DNA from: Pseudomonas sp. ERMR1:02
GTDB taxonomy: Bacteria > Pseudomonadota > Gammaproteobacteria > Pseudomonadales > Pseudomonadaceae
Length of the DNA stretch: 64,000 nt
NCBI RefSeq assembly: GCF_002277815.1
Contig: NZ_NKJI01000011.1
Span: 1 to 64,000, forward strand
Reading direction: 5' to 3'
Under the pieces are notes generated by a model that was not told where the DNA came from, searched no databases, and saw nothing but the letters and a program-made list of their open reading frames with translations. Of this stretch, positions 27,016 through 35,467 are shown one piece after another; position 1 is the first letter of the stretch, and the number at the start of each line of letters is the position of its first letter. The position numbers were made by a program, and so were the translations under genes.

Positions 27016-28047
27016 TTACTTGCTGGCATCCAGCACCACGCGATAACGCGCCTTGCCACTGCGCAGGTGATCGATGGCGTCGTTGACCTGGCTCATCGGA
27101 AACTGCTCGACCTGCGGCTGGATCTGATGGCGTGCGCAGAACTCCAGCATTTTCGCCGTGGTGGCAGGCGAGCCGACCGGTGAGGCGGACAAGGTTTTTT
27201 GCTGGGGAAGCAGGTCAAACACATGCACTGGAATCGCGCCGGGCACGACGCCCACAAAATGCAGGCGACCCTTGCCGCGCAGGGTGGCGAGCATGGCTGG
27301 CCAGTCGAGGTTGGCGTTGGCGGTGACCAGCAGAAAATCCAGGGTTCCGGCAATGGCCTTAAGTGCGTTGCTGTCGGTCGAGGCGACGACATTGTGCGCG
27401 CCCAGGCGCTTGGCTTCTTCCTGCTTGCTCAATGACGACGTGAAGGCCGTGACTTCGCAGCCCCAGGCGTTGAGGAAGCGCAACGCCAGGTGACCGAGGC
27501 CGCCGATGCCCACGACGCCGACCCGGTCAGTGGGTTTGACGTTGAACAGCACCAGCGGGTTGAACACCGTGGAACCTGCGCAGAACAACGGTCCGGCCAA
27601 GGCCGGGTCGAGGCCTTCTGGAATTGGAAGGGCCCAGGCCCAGTGCGAACGCAGCCGATCGGCGAAGCCTCCATTGCTGCCGATGATGGTGGGCTTGGCT
27701 GTGTTGCAGAGCTGGTGCGAGCCTTCGATGCAGGAGGCGCAATGCATGCAGCTGCCTTTGAACCAGCCAATGCCCACCTGTTGTCCCGTTTCCAGCCCGC
27801 GCACCATTGCGCCCATCCGTACGATACGGCCGACCACCTCGTGGCCCGGGATAAAGGGGTACTGGCTGACGCCCCATTCGTTGTCGATCAACGACTGGTC
27901 GGAATGACAGACGCCGCAATACTCCACGGCGACTTCAACTTCCTCTTCACCCAAGGGACCGGGATCGTAGCTATAACGCTCCAGCGGGGCGCCGGCGGCT
28001 GTTGCTGCCCAGCCCGTGAAAGTCTTGAGTTCGCTGCTGTCGCTCAT
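27016..28047 (-). CDS. Zinc-dependent alcohol dehydrogenase (YahK/cinnamyl-alcohol type)
   Basis: 343-residue MDR-family enzyme. Catalytic zinc: CGVCHSDQ near residue 41 and GHEVVGRI; structural zinc: CMHCASCIEGSHQLC near residue 96. The Rossmann loop GIGGLGHLALRF follows at about 178. Similar enzymes reduce a wide range of aldehydes with NADPH. ATG 28047 has a CTGGAGG RBS. It is flanked by REPs on both sides and is the last member of a run of oxidative enzymes on this strand. Confidence 0.86.
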   Translation of the reverse strand: MSDSSELKTFTGWAATAAGAPLERYSYDPGPLGEEEVEVAVEYCGVCHSDQSLIDNEWGVSQYPFIPGHEVVGRIVRMGAMVRGLETGQQVGIGWFKGSCMHCASCIEGSHQLCNTAKPTIIGSNGGFADRLRSHWAWALPIPEGLDPALAGPLFCAGSTVFNPLVLFNVKPTDRVGVVGIGGLGHLALRFLNAWGCEVTAFTSSLSKQEEAKRLGAHNVVASTDSNALKAIAGTLDFLLVTANANLDWPAMLATLRGKGRLHFVGVVPGAIPVHVFDLLPQQKTLSASPVGSPATTAKMLEFCARHQIQPQVEQFPMSQVNDAIDHLRSGKARYRVVLDASK

Positions 28048-28230
28048 GACGTACCTCCAGATCAGGAAACGAGAGTTTGGCCGCTCTTGCAGCGGAGCCA
28101 AAGAGTGTAGCGGGTACCTCAAGAGGTGCCATTGCCGAGTCAGCGTTACGCTACGTCGAGAGGTGCGGCGAGCATTGCGCCGGCCATGATGTTCGGTTAC
28201 ATCGGCTCCTGAAGTGGGTACGCCTCCCCC

Positions 28231-28319
28231 TGTAGGAGCCGGCTTGCTGGCGAAGACGGCAGTCCAGTCAACATTGCATTGCCTGATACACCGCCATCGC
28301 CAGCAAGCCGGCTCCTACA
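28231..28319. repeat. REP pair (REPIN)
   Basis: TGTAGGAGCCGGCTTGCTGG ... CCAGCAAGCCGGCTCCTACA, with the CAGTCAACATTGCATTGCCTG spacer type also seen at 44169. Confidence 0.9.
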
Positions 28320-28398
28320 GGTACGGGTGTCGATCTACACCCCTGAGCTATTGAACAAGCCGTGCTTCAGCTTTTGGCCAACAGGTGAGAGCCGGTTT

Positions 28399-29805
28399 TC
28401 AACCCCGCACAGCCCGAGAGCGCCAGACCATCATCTTCTCGACCTGCATGTCCTTCATGGTGTGAGGAATCCCGCCCACGCCATGTCCTGACAGGCTCGC
28501 CCCGGCGAACGGCATCCAGTCGACGCGGAACGTGGTGCTTTCATTGACCATCACCGCCGTGGCGTTCAGGTCCTGGTAGCACTGCATGGCGGTGTCCAGG
28601 TTCTGGGTGAATACGGCGGCCTGGAAGGCGTAGGGCAGGGCGTTGGCCAACTGGATCGCGTCGCTCAGGGTGTCGTAGGCATACACCGCCACCACCGGGC
28701 CGAACACTTCCTTTTGCATCACGTTTGAATCGATGGACGGGTTCAGCAGTACGGTTGGCGCATAGCAGTTGTTGTCCAGTGCGCGGCCACCGCTGATCAG
28801 GCGTGCACCGCCGGCGACGGCGTCATTCACCCATTGGCTTACGCGGTTCACTTCGCGTTCAGCGATCAGCGGGCCGACATCGGTACGCGGGTCGGTCGGG
28901 TCACCGACCACCATGGCGTCGCCCATCTGGCCCAGCCGCACGGCGACCTGTTCGGCGATGCTGCGGTGGCAGAAAATCCGTTGCACGCTTACGCAGACCT
29001 GTCCGGCGTGGAAGAAGCTGCCACGGGCGATGCGCGGAAGTGCGTCGTCGAGGTCGGCATCGGCGGTAAGCATCACCGGTGCTGCACCGCCGTGTTCCAG
29101 CGCGCAGCGGGTGCCCGGTGCGAGGGTCGAGCGCAGCATCCAGCCCACCGCCGCCGAGCCGATGAAACTGAAGAAACCCACCCGTGGGTCGGACACCAGT
29201 TTGCCGGTGATGGCGTTGTCGGTCGGCAGCACCATCTGTGCCCAACCTTTGGGCAGACCGGCCTCGGCCAGGATATCGATCAGCGTCTGGCAACTGAGCG
29301 GGGTGTTGGCCGCGGGTTTGACGATCACTGGTGCGCTGACGGCGATGGCCGGTATCACTTGATGCACGATCAGGTTGAACGGATGGTTGAACGCCGAGAC
29401 GGCCGCGACCACGCCGATCGGCTCGAACTGCGTGAACGCCACACGGTTGGCCGAGGCGGCATTCAGTCCCATGGGGATCACGTGGCCGCCCTCGCTGCGC
29501 AAAACCTCGATGCTGTTGAGGATGCCGTCGATGCCGCGCTCGACTTCGGCGAGCGAATCCTTCAGCGGCTTGCCGCCTTCGCTGGCGGCTTGAGTCGCGA
29601 TCTCGACCTTGCGCTCACCGATCAACTCGGCGGCACGGTGGAGGATTTCAATACGCCGAGGCTTGGACAGCCACTGGTCACGGTCACGGAAAAGGCCGTG
29701 TGCGACAGTCAACGCCTGCTCGACATCGGCCTCGGTGGAAATGGCCACATGACCGACGACCGCGCCGTTGTAGGGGGCGTGTACAGCCAGGGTTTGTTCA
29801 GACAT
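28399..29805 (-). CDS. Aldehyde dehydrogenase family protein
   Basis: 468 residues from ATG 29805. SAFNHPFNLIVHQVIPAI (cofactor cradle), ALEHGGAAPVML (general base) and HAGQVCVSVQRIF (catalytic cysteine near 280). The glutamate-loop version with AAP rather than KSP and the C-terminal GIPHTMKDMQVEKMM resemble lactaldehyde/phosphonoacetaldehyde-type dehydrogenases. The gene lies between the Zn-ADH and an epoxide-hydrolase-like gene in the same direction. A 13-bp perfect inverted repeat lies ~115 bp upstream of its start. Confidence 0.86.
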   Translation of the reverse strand: MSEQTLAVHAPYNGAVVGHVAISTEADVEQALTVAHGLFRDRDQWLSKPRRIEILHRAAELIGERKVEIATQAASEGGKPLKDSLAEVERGIDGILNSIEVLRSEGGHVIPMGLNAASANRVAFTQFEPIGVVAAVSAFNHPFNLIVHQVIPAIAVSAPVIVKPAANTPLSCQTLIDILAEAGLPKGWAQMVLPTDNAITGKLVSDPRVGFFSFIGSAAVGWMLRSTLAPGTRCALEHGGAAPVMLTADADLDDALPRIARGSFFHAGQVCVSVQRIFCHRSIAEQVAVRLGQMGDAMVVGDPTDPRTDVGPLIAEREVNRVSQWVNDAVAGGARLISGGRALDNNCYAPTVLLNPSIDSNVMQKEVFGPVVAVYAYDTLSDAIQLANALPYAFQAAVFTQNLDTAMQCYQDLNATAVMVNESTTFRVDWMPFAGASLSGHGVGGIPHTMKDMQVEKMMVWRSRAVRG

Positions 29806-29920
29806 GGGACTTACCTCGAGTCGTATTAATAAGTTGCCTTTTAACGAGCCTCGTTGGATCAAAAGATCGCAGCCCAAGTGCTTGCCAGACATGCGGCCAA
29901 GGTAGCCATGAGCGAGCGTT

Positions 29921-29961
29921 TCGAAAACTGAATAATTCAGAAGCATTCATTCAGTTTTCGA
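29921..29961. promoter_or_regulatory. Perfect 13-bp inverted repeat, operator or terminator
   Basis: TCGAAAACTGAAT at 29921-29933 and its exact complement at 29949-29961, with a 15-base loop that itself contains TTCAG. It lies after the hydrolase gene and before the ALDH start on the minus strand. There is no T-run after the stem, so an operator is as likely as a terminator. Confidence 0.45.
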
Positions 29962-29997
29962 GAAAGGACGGCAGCCGTACGGCTCGGAGTTTTGATA

Positions 29998-31062
29998 TCA
30001 AAGGTGATCGGCGTCGACGATGGCCTTGGCAAAGGCCTGCGGATCTTCTTGCGGCAAGTTGTGGCCGATACCACCGCTGATGAGCCGGTACTCATACTTG
30101 CCGGTGAAACGTTGGCGGAAGTCCTCGGCTTTGGGATGCGGTGCGCCGTTGGCGTCGCCTTCCATGGTAATGGTCGGCACGCTGATGGACGGGGCCTTGG
30201 CGAGTGTCTGCTCTAACGGATCATATTTGGTTTCGCCCTGAACCAGGCCCAGGCGCCAGCGGTAATTGAAGACCGTGATGGCGACATGATCGGGGTTGTC
30301 CAGTGCACCAGCGCTGCGATCGAAGGTGGCGTCATCGAACGCCCACTTTGGCGAAGCCAGCTGCCAGATCAACTTGGCAAAGTCGTGGGTGTTCTTTTCA
30401 TAGCCCGCACGACCACGCTCGGTGGCGAAGTAGAACTGGTACCACCATTGCAATTCAGCTTTTGGCGGCAACGGATTCTTGCCCGCTTCCTGGTTGCCAA
30501 TGAGATAGCCGCTGACCGAAACCAGCGCCTTCACCCGCTCCGGCCAGAGCGCCGAAACGATATCGGCCGAACGCGCGCCCCAATCGTAGCCGCCGAGTAC
30601 GGCCTGTTTGATTTTCAGTGCGTCCATGAAGTCGATGACATCACTGGCCAGTGCGGCGGGTTGGCCGTTGCGTACGGTTTTGTCCGACAGGAAATGCGTA
30701 TCGCCATAACCCCGAGCATAAGGCATCAGCACCCGGTAGCCCTTTGCCGTGAGTAGTGGCGCGACTTGGTCATAGCTGTGAATGTCGTAAGGCCAGCCGT
30801 GCAGAAGAATCACCACCGGGCCGTTGGCGGGGCCGGTTTCGGCGTAGGCCACGCTGAGTAAACCGGCGTTGACATGCTTGAGCGGGCCGAACGGGGTTTG
30901 GGCGGCGGTTGTGGTCTTGGCTGCCACAGGTGCGGTGTCGCTGGCCTGCGCGTTGGTGGCGGCCAGTGCACCTAGCTGCATCAGGGTGAAAGCGAGGACG
31001 GAGGAGCTCACCAGGTGGCGGCGTTTTTTGTCGGGGTTACTTTTCAAAAAATGCACATTCAT
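29998..31062 (-). CDS. Secreted alpha/beta hydrolase, epoxide hydrolase-like
   Basis: 354 residues with a long signal peptide of about 40 residues starting with a basic KKRRHL (possibly Tat-independent export) and ending ATNAQA. The epoxide-hydrolase landmarks are present: oxyanion loop HGWPYDIHSY near 108, nucleophile elbow GGYDWGARSADI (aspartate nucleophile), and catalytic histidine in GIGHNLPQEDP. Haloalkane dehalogenase activity is a possible alternative because the fold and nucleophile are shared. Upstream TGTATC repeats may be operator sites. Confidence 0.78.
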   Translation of the reverse strand: MNVHFLKSNPDKKRRHLVSSSVLAFTLMQLGALAATNAQASDTAPVAAKTTTAAQTPFGPLKHVNAGLLSVAYAETGPANGPVVILLHGWPYDIHSYDQVAPLLTAKGYRVLMPYARGYGDTHFLSDKTVRNGQPAALASDVIDFMDALKIKQAVLGGYDWGARSADIVSALWPERVKALVSVSGYLIGNQEAGKNPLPPKAELQWWYQFYFATERGRAGYEKNTHDFAKLIWQLASPKWAFDDATFDRSAGALDNPDHVAITVFNYRWRLGLVQGETKYDPLEQTLAKAPSISVPTITMEGDANGAPHPKAEDFRQRFTGKYEYRLISGGIGHNLPQEDPQAFAKAIVDADHL

Positions 31063-31225
31063 GGGTGGAGATCTCCTTGCAAACGATGAGTTAGGTGGGC
31101 TTGCACGGGAAGTTGCTTCGACAGGTATAGCTTGTCGGGAGCGATGACTGCCTCAAACCGCGGTTCACAGTTAAGCGCGGTGAGGTGTCTGGTCTGTTTC
31201 AGAAAAATAGGTGGGTGAAACCTTA

Positions 31226-31260
31226 TGTATCGGGCGGGTCTGTAGATACAGTTCGATACA
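31226..31260. promoter_or_regulatory. TGTATC-repeat, possible operator upstream of hydrolase gene
   Basis: TGTATCG at 31226-31232 and its inverse CGATACA at 31254-31260 flank an additional GATACA at 31245-31250. This spaced symmetric array ~165 bp upstream of the hydrolase start looks like a TetR-type site; no regulator gene is next to it. Confidence 0.3.
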
Positions 31261-31280
31261 TGCGGGAACGATCAAGATGA

Positions 31281-31417
31281 TGATCGTTCCCACGCTCTGC
31301 GTGGGAATGCCGCCAGGGACGCTCTGCGTTCCGCTGACGACGCAGGACTCAAGACTTGCGCAATGGTGACGCAGAGCGTCACGGGATGCATTCCCACGCA
31401 GAGCGTGGGAACGATCA
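31281..31417. repeat. Dispersed ~138 bp inverted repeat (GATCGTTCCCACGC type), copy 2
   Basis: TGATCGTTCCCACGCTCTGC ... GCAGAGCGTGGGAACGATCA: arms match better than in the copy at 20771, so a 20-bp perfect hairpin can form. Followed at 31441-31475 by a solitary REP half. Confidence 0.88.
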
Positions 31418-31488
31418 ATCATTCAGACATGGAGCGTTATCGTTGACGTCCATCGCGAGCAGAGCTCGCTCCTACAAGGTGGGGGCGT

Positions 31489-32532
31489 TCAGCGGAACGC
31501 TGGCACCACATGCTTGATAAACAGCTCCAGGGACTTTTTCTTTTCCGCGTGGGGCAGGCTGTTGTCGCACCAGAAGCTGAACTCATCAACGCCCAGTTCC
31601 TGGTAGTACTTGATGCGTGGAATGATTTCTTCCGGGGTACCGATCATGGCGGTCTTGTGCAGACTTTCCAGTTCGAACTCCGGACGGCCGACGAATTTTT
31701 CTTCCGGGCTCGGCGCCAGGAAGCCGTTGACCGGGGTTTGTTTGTTACCGAACCAGGCATCGAAGGTGCGGTAGAACTTCGCGATCGCCTTGGCACCGAC
31801 TTTCCAGCCCTCGGGATCATCGACTGCGTGCACGTGGGTATGACGCAGCACCATCAATTGCGGGCGCGGTACGTCCGGGTTGTTGTCCAGCGCGGTCTGG
31901 AATTTGTTCTTCAGGTCGAGGACTTCTTCGTCGCCTTTCATCAGCGGCGTAACCATGACGTTGCAACCATTGGCCACGGCGAAGTTGTGCGAGTCGGGGT
32001 CGCGGGCAGCGATCCACATCGGCGGGTTTGGCTGCTGGATCGGCTTGGGCACGCTGGTGGAGGTCGGGAATTTCCAGATGTCGCCGTCATGGGCGTAGTC
32101 GCCTTGCCACAGTGCGCGCACCACCGGAACCATTTCGCGCAATGCCTGGCCGCCGCTCGATGCCGGCATGCCGCCGGCCATGCGGTCGAATTCAACCTGA
32201 TAGGCGCCGCGAGCCAGGCCGACTTCCATGCGACCGTTGCTGATCACATCCAGCAGCGCGCATTCACCGGCTACCCGCAGCGGATGCCAGAACGGCGCAA
32301 TGATGGTGCCTGCGCCCAGATGGATCGTGGTGGTCTTGGCGGCCAGGTAGGCCAGCAGCGGCATCGGGCTTGGCGATATGGTGTATTCCATGGCGTGGTG
32401 TTCACCGATCCATACGGTGCTGAAACCACCGGCCTCGGCCATCAGCGTCAGTTCGGTCAAATCTTCGAACAGCTGACGGTGGCTGACGCTTTCGTCCCAA
32501 CGTTCCATGTGTACGAACAGGGAAAATTTCAT
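31489..32532 (-). CDS. LLM-class flavin-dependent monooxygenase
   Basis: 347-residue luciferase-like oxygenase using FMNH2 supplied by a partner reductase. WIGEHHAMEYTISPSPM near residue 43, LGAGTIIAPFWHPLRVAGEC and SNGRMEVGLARGAY are typical family segments; the C-terminus contains IGTPEEIIPRIKYYQELGVD. The flavin reductase gene directly upstream (32753) carries the same TGGTATACC operator, so the two form one two-component system. The substrate is unknown; the adjacent epoxide-hydrolase, ALDH and ADH genes hint at a short aliphatic compound. ATG 32532 is preferred over 32616. Confidence 0.84.
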   Translation of the reverse strand: MKFSLFVHMERWDESVSHRQLFEDLTELTLMAEAGGFSTVWIGEHHAMEYTISPSPMPLLAYLAAKTTTIHLGAGTIIAPFWHPLRVAGECALLDVISNGRMEVGLARGAYQVEFDRMAGGMPASSGGQALREMVPVVRALWQGDYAHDGDIWKFPTSTSVPKPIQQPNPPMWIAARDPDSHNFAVANGCNVMVTPLMKGDEEVLDLKNKFQTALDNNPDVPRPQLMVLRHTHVHAVDDPEGWKVGAKAIAKFYRTFDAWFGNKQTPVNGFLAPSPEEKFVGRPEFELESLHKTAMIGTPEEIIPRIKYYQELGVDEFSFWCDNSLPHAEKKKSLELFIKHVVPAFR

Positions 32533-32580
32533 GACGCTACCTCGGATCTTTTGTTGTTGGCCTGTCGACTGCGGGCCTGC

Positions 32581-32604
32581 TGATTGTTGGTATACCATAA
32601 TACG
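32581..32604 (-). promoter_or_regulatory. Operator site 1 (GTATTATGGTATACCAACA) of the monooxygenase gene
   Basis: TGGTATACCA at 32588-32597 is a perfect 10-bp palindrome, 55 bases before the monooxygenase start. On the coding strand a TTTGCA box lies 17 bp upstream of TATACC, so the palindrome covers a probable -10. GntR/FadR-type regulators often bind such cores. The same motif recurs at 33285. Confidence 0.55.
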
Positions 32605-32631
32605 AAGTGTCTGCAAAATTTTCCGCTTACT

Positions 32632-32731
32632 TGTAGGAGCGAGCTCGCTCGCGAAAAAACCGTAGGCGCAGTTGGGTATCTGGTTCTACGCGTTATCGTT
32701 CACGTCCATCGCGAGCGAGCTCGCTCCTACA
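32632..32731. repeat. REP pair (REPIN)
   Basis: TGTAGGAGCGAGCTCGCTCG ... CGAGCGAGCTCGCTCCTACA, the GAGCTC variant also found at 37925. It sits between the flavin reductase and monooxygenase genes. Confidence 0.9.
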
Positions 32732-32752
32732 GGGAATGCGTTGACTCTGGGA

Positions 32753-33238
32753 TCAAGCAACAACCGGCAAAGCACCCATCTTGCCGTGGCAATAAACCAG
32801 CGGGCCGGTGGTATGCCGGGGCACGATCAGGTTCTTCACCGCGCCGACCATGATTGCGTGGTCGCCGCCTTCATATTCGCGCCACAACTCGCATTCGATG
32901 ACCGCCGTTGCGTTGGCGAGGATCGGGTTGCCCAGCTCGCTCAACGTCCATTCGATCCCCAGCGCCTTGTCCTTGCCTTTGCGGGCGAAGGCATAGGCTT
33001 CGCTCTGCTGGCCGCCAGACAACACGTGAATGGCAAAGCGTTTGTTCTTGATCAGTACCGGGTAGGAATCTGAGCTGTAGTTGGGGCAGAACAGGACCAA
33101 TGCCGGGTCCATGGACAATGAACTGAAGGCGCTGGCAGTCAGGCCGACGATTTGCCCGTCGTCATCGAGCGTGGTGATCACCGTCACGCCGGACGGGAAC
33201 GAACCCATGACTTGTTTATAGATGGCGGCATCGATCAT
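32753..33238 (-). CDS. Flavin reductase (HpaC/DIM6 type), partner of the LLM monooxygenase
   Basis: 161-residue split-barrel flavoprotein that reduces free FMN with NAD(P)H. FPSGVTVITTLDDDG at residue 15, GLTASAFSSLSMDPALVLFC and FAIHVLSGGQ are family landmarks; the C-terminal EGGDHAIMVGAVKN holds the conserved DH. ATG 33238 is preferred over 33316. It has its own promoter/operator but shares the motif of the monooxygenase gene, so both respond to the same regulator. Confidence 0.86.
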   Translation of the reverse strand: MIDAAIYKQVMGSFPSGVTVITTLDDDGQIVGLTASAFSSLSMDPALVLFCPNYSSDSYPVLIKNKRFAIHVLSGGQQSEAYAFARKGKDKALGIEWTLSELGNPILANATAVIECELWREYEGGDHAIMVGAVKNLIVPRHTTGPLVYCHGKMGALPVVA

Positions 33239-33284
33239 TGGACGGTCCTCGGGTGGTGTGACGCGGTTTTTATCTATTTGTAGG

Positions 33285-33306
33285 TCTGATGGTATACCGT
33301 AATACA
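33285..33306 (-). promoter_or_regulatory. Operator site 2 (GTATTACGGTATACCATCA) of the flavin reductase gene
   Basis: On the minus strand GTATTACGGTATACCATCA matches site 1 at 16 of 18 or so positions, and lies the same ~55 bases before the start codon. Conserved position and sequence at two separate genes support a real binding site rather than chance. Confidence 0.55.
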
Positions 33307-33377
33307 TAGTTTGCAAGAGCTTTTTCTGCGCTCCGATAAACGCGCGGCGTTGGACTTTAAGTCAGTGTTTACGGGGC

Positions 33378-33470
33378 CTGCAGGAGCAAAGCTTGCTCGC
33401 GATAGCGGTGGGTCAGTCGGTATTGATGTTGGATGGTACTCAGTCTTCGCCAGCAAGCCGGCTCCTACAG
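33378..33470. repeat. Hybrid REP pair
   Basis: Left member GCAGGAGCAAAGCTTGCTCG, right member CCAGCAAGCCGGCTCCTACA: the two halves are from different variants, so this pair is not a clean palindrome. Confidence 0.7.
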
Positions 33471-33514
33471 GGGCTACGCGTACCCACATCCGATCGGCAT
33501 CAAACCATTGCCCG

Positions 33515-33547
33515 CATGAAATTTATCATGTATTTTTTCATGAAATT
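33515..33547. promoter_or_regulatory. CATGA palindrome and direct repeat upstream of the PuuB-like gene
   Basis: CATGAAATT occurs at 33515 and 33539, 24 bp apart, and CATGA-AATTTA-TCATG forms a palindrome at 33515-33530. All lie in an AT-rich stretch 30-60 bp before the PuuB-like start. The cupin regulator of the same cluster is the obvious candidate to bind here (inference). Confidence 0.4.
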
Positions 33548-33575
33548 AAAACTATAAAATTTCACGGAGCCGGTA

Positions 33576-34865
33576 ATGTTTCAGCAATCCACCCAACACG
33601 TCGCCAGCTATTACGCCCATTCCTGCGCCGATCAGGTAAAAAATCGTCCGCCATTCAAGGGCGAGCAAAGCACCGAAGTGCTGATCATCGGCGCCGGCTT
33701 CAGCGGATTACACACCGCCTTGCGCCTGGCCTTGGCCGGCAAACGCGTGACATTGCTAGAAGCCAGCCGCGTAGCCTGGGCGGCTTCGGGACGTAATGGC
33801 GGGCAGGCGATTCTGGGCTGGTCCTGTGACATGCCGCCGCTGGAAGCTGCGCTCGGCTATGAGCGCGCACGACGACTGTGGGACGGAATGCGCTGGGCGG
33901 CGCGGGAGTTGCGTGAACTGCCGGCACGCCATGGTTTCGATTGCGACTACCGCGCCGGGCACCTCTGGACCTCGGTGATGCCACGAAGGGTCAGCCTGTT
34001 GACCGAATGGCAGCACGAGGCCAGCCATAAATGGGGGCACGATGGTTTGCAATTCATTGAGCGCAATCAGCTGCCCGAATGGGTTGCCAGTGAGCGTTAT
34101 CAGGCCGGCCTGTTCGATCCCGAAGGTGGGCACTTGAATCCCCTGAAACTGGCGCTGGGCCTGGCCGCCGCGATCGAGCGGGCCGGCGGCGTCATTCATG
34201 AACAAAGCAAAGCCCTGAGTTATCACGAGGACGGCGACGGGTACGTGGTGACCACAGAACACGGTCGTATTCGTGCGCACGTGTTGGTACTGTCCTGCAA
34301 TGCCTATCTGGATCGACTCGATCCGCAGCTGGCGAGTTGCGTGTTGCCCGTCGGCACCTATCAGGTAGCCACCGCGCCACTGTCCGAGGCGCAGGCGACT
34401 GCGCTTCTTCCGAGCAACGTGTGCGTCACCGACAACCAGTTCGTGCTCGATTATTTTCGGCGCACACCCGACAACCGGCTGCTGTTCGGCGGTGGCTGCA
34501 CCTACCTGGGTGGCATGCCGAAGGACATCGCCGGCGCAACCCGGCCTTGTCTGGAACGTGTGTTCCCCCAACTCAAAGGTGTCGAGCTGGAGTTCGCCTG
34601 GGGCGGTCACATCGACCTGACCCTCAAACGTACGCCGGACATCGGTCGACGCGGCGACCTGTACTGGTTGCAGGGTTACTCCGGGCACGGCGTACTGCCA
34701 ACCCTGGCCGGGGCGCGGGCAGTCAGCGATGCAATACTCGGTCAGCCGGACGAGTTGGCGTTGTATCAAGGGTTGAGCAACGGCAGCTTTCCCGGTGGCA
34801 AATACATGGCAGCGCCGCTGGAAGCCATCGGCAAAGCCTGGTACCGGCTGCGCGACAGCATTTGA
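33576..34865 (+). CDS. puuB: FAD-dependent amine oxidoreductase, gamma-glutamylputrescine oxidase-like (PuuB)
   Basis: 429-residue DAO-family flavoprotein. The FAD loop VLIIGAGFSGLHTALRLA is at residue ~32, followed by SRVAWAASGRNGGQAILG, the typical PuuB/OrdL signature; near the C-terminus QGYSGHGVLPTLAGARAV completes the FAD site. It would oxidise the gamma-glutamylated amine to an aldehyde with release of ammonia and H2O2. RBS CACGGAG precedes ATG 33576. It leads a three-gene set with a PuuR-like regulator and a PuuA-like ligase. Confidence 0.84.
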   Translation: MFQQSTQHVASYYAHSCADQVKNRPPFKGEQSTEVLIIGAGFSGLHTALRLALAGKRVTLLEASRVAWAASGRNGGQAILGWSCDMPPLEAALGYERARRLWDGMRWAARELRELPARHGFDCDYRAGHLWTSVMPRRVSLLTEWQHEASHKWGHDGLQFIERNQLPEWVASERYQAGLFDPEGGHLNPLKLALGLAAAIERAGGVIHEQSKALSYHEDGDGYVVTTEHGRIRAHVLVLSCNAYLDRLDPQLASCVLPVGTYQVATAPLSEAQATALLPSNVCVTDNQFVLDYFRRTPDNRLLFGGGCTYLGGMPKDIAGATRPCLERVFPQLKGVELEFAWGGHIDLTLKRTPDIGRRGDLYWLQGYSGHGVLPTLAGARAVSDAILGQPDELALYQGLSNGSFPGGKYMAAPLEAIGKAWYRLRDSI

Positions 34866-34890
34866 AACGGCATTTTCTGGAAGCCTTTAG

Positions 34891-35445
34891 ATGGACATGC
34901 AAGAAGAGATTTCGGCGCTGGCGATCCTGATCCAGGACCTGCGCAAACACAAAAAATACACCCTGAAAGACCTGGCGGACAAAATCGGCCGCTCCGTGGG
35001 TTTTTTATCGCAGGTCGAGCGCGGGTTGTCCCGCCCGACGGTGGCGGACTTGACCGCCATCAGCGAAACCCTCGGCGTGCCAACCACCTATTTCTACAGC
35101 CTGCCCAAACCCATGGCCTTGCCTTGGGTGACACGGCCGGATGAACGTCGCACGCTGTATTACGCCGACGGAATCACCGACATCCTGGTCTCGCCGAAAA
35201 TGCGCGCGTCCTTTTCCATGCTCGAAAGTCAACTGGAGCCCGGCGCCAGCAGCGGTGACCGGCATATGAAAGACAGCTCGGAGCAGGGCGGTTATGTCCT
35301 GGAGGGCGAATTGACGCTGTGGCTGGATAACGACGAGCCGGTGACCTTGCACGCTGGTGACAGTTTCCAGCTGGCCAGTCATGCCCATTGCCGCTACGGC
35401 AACCTCTCGGACCAACCGACCCGCGTGCTTTGGGTTTACACCTGA
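34891..35445 (+). CDS. puuR: XRE-cupin regulator, PuuR-like
   Basis: 184 residues: an N-terminal helix-turn-helix (KKYTLKDLADKIGRSVGFLSQVERG, cited from residue 20 on in part) and a C-terminal cupin beginning near residue 105 with LEPGASSGDR and ending HAHCRYGN. This is the architecture of PuuR, which represses putrescine genes until putrescine binds the cupin. It lies between puuB- and puuA-like genes, 25 bp after the former and 22 bp before the latter, so all three share a transcript. The symbol is by family and context. Confidence 0.83.
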   Translation: MDMQEEISALAILIQDLRKHKKYTLKDLADKIGRSVGFLSQVERGLSRPTVADLTAISETLGVPTTYFYSLPKPMALPWVTRPDERRTLYYADGITDILVSPKMRASFSMLESQLEPGASSGDRHMKDSSEQGGYVLEGELTLWLDNDEPVTLHAGDSFQLASHAHCRYGNLSDQPTRVLWVYT

Positions 35446-35467
35446 TAAAACAACAAGGAACAAAACG

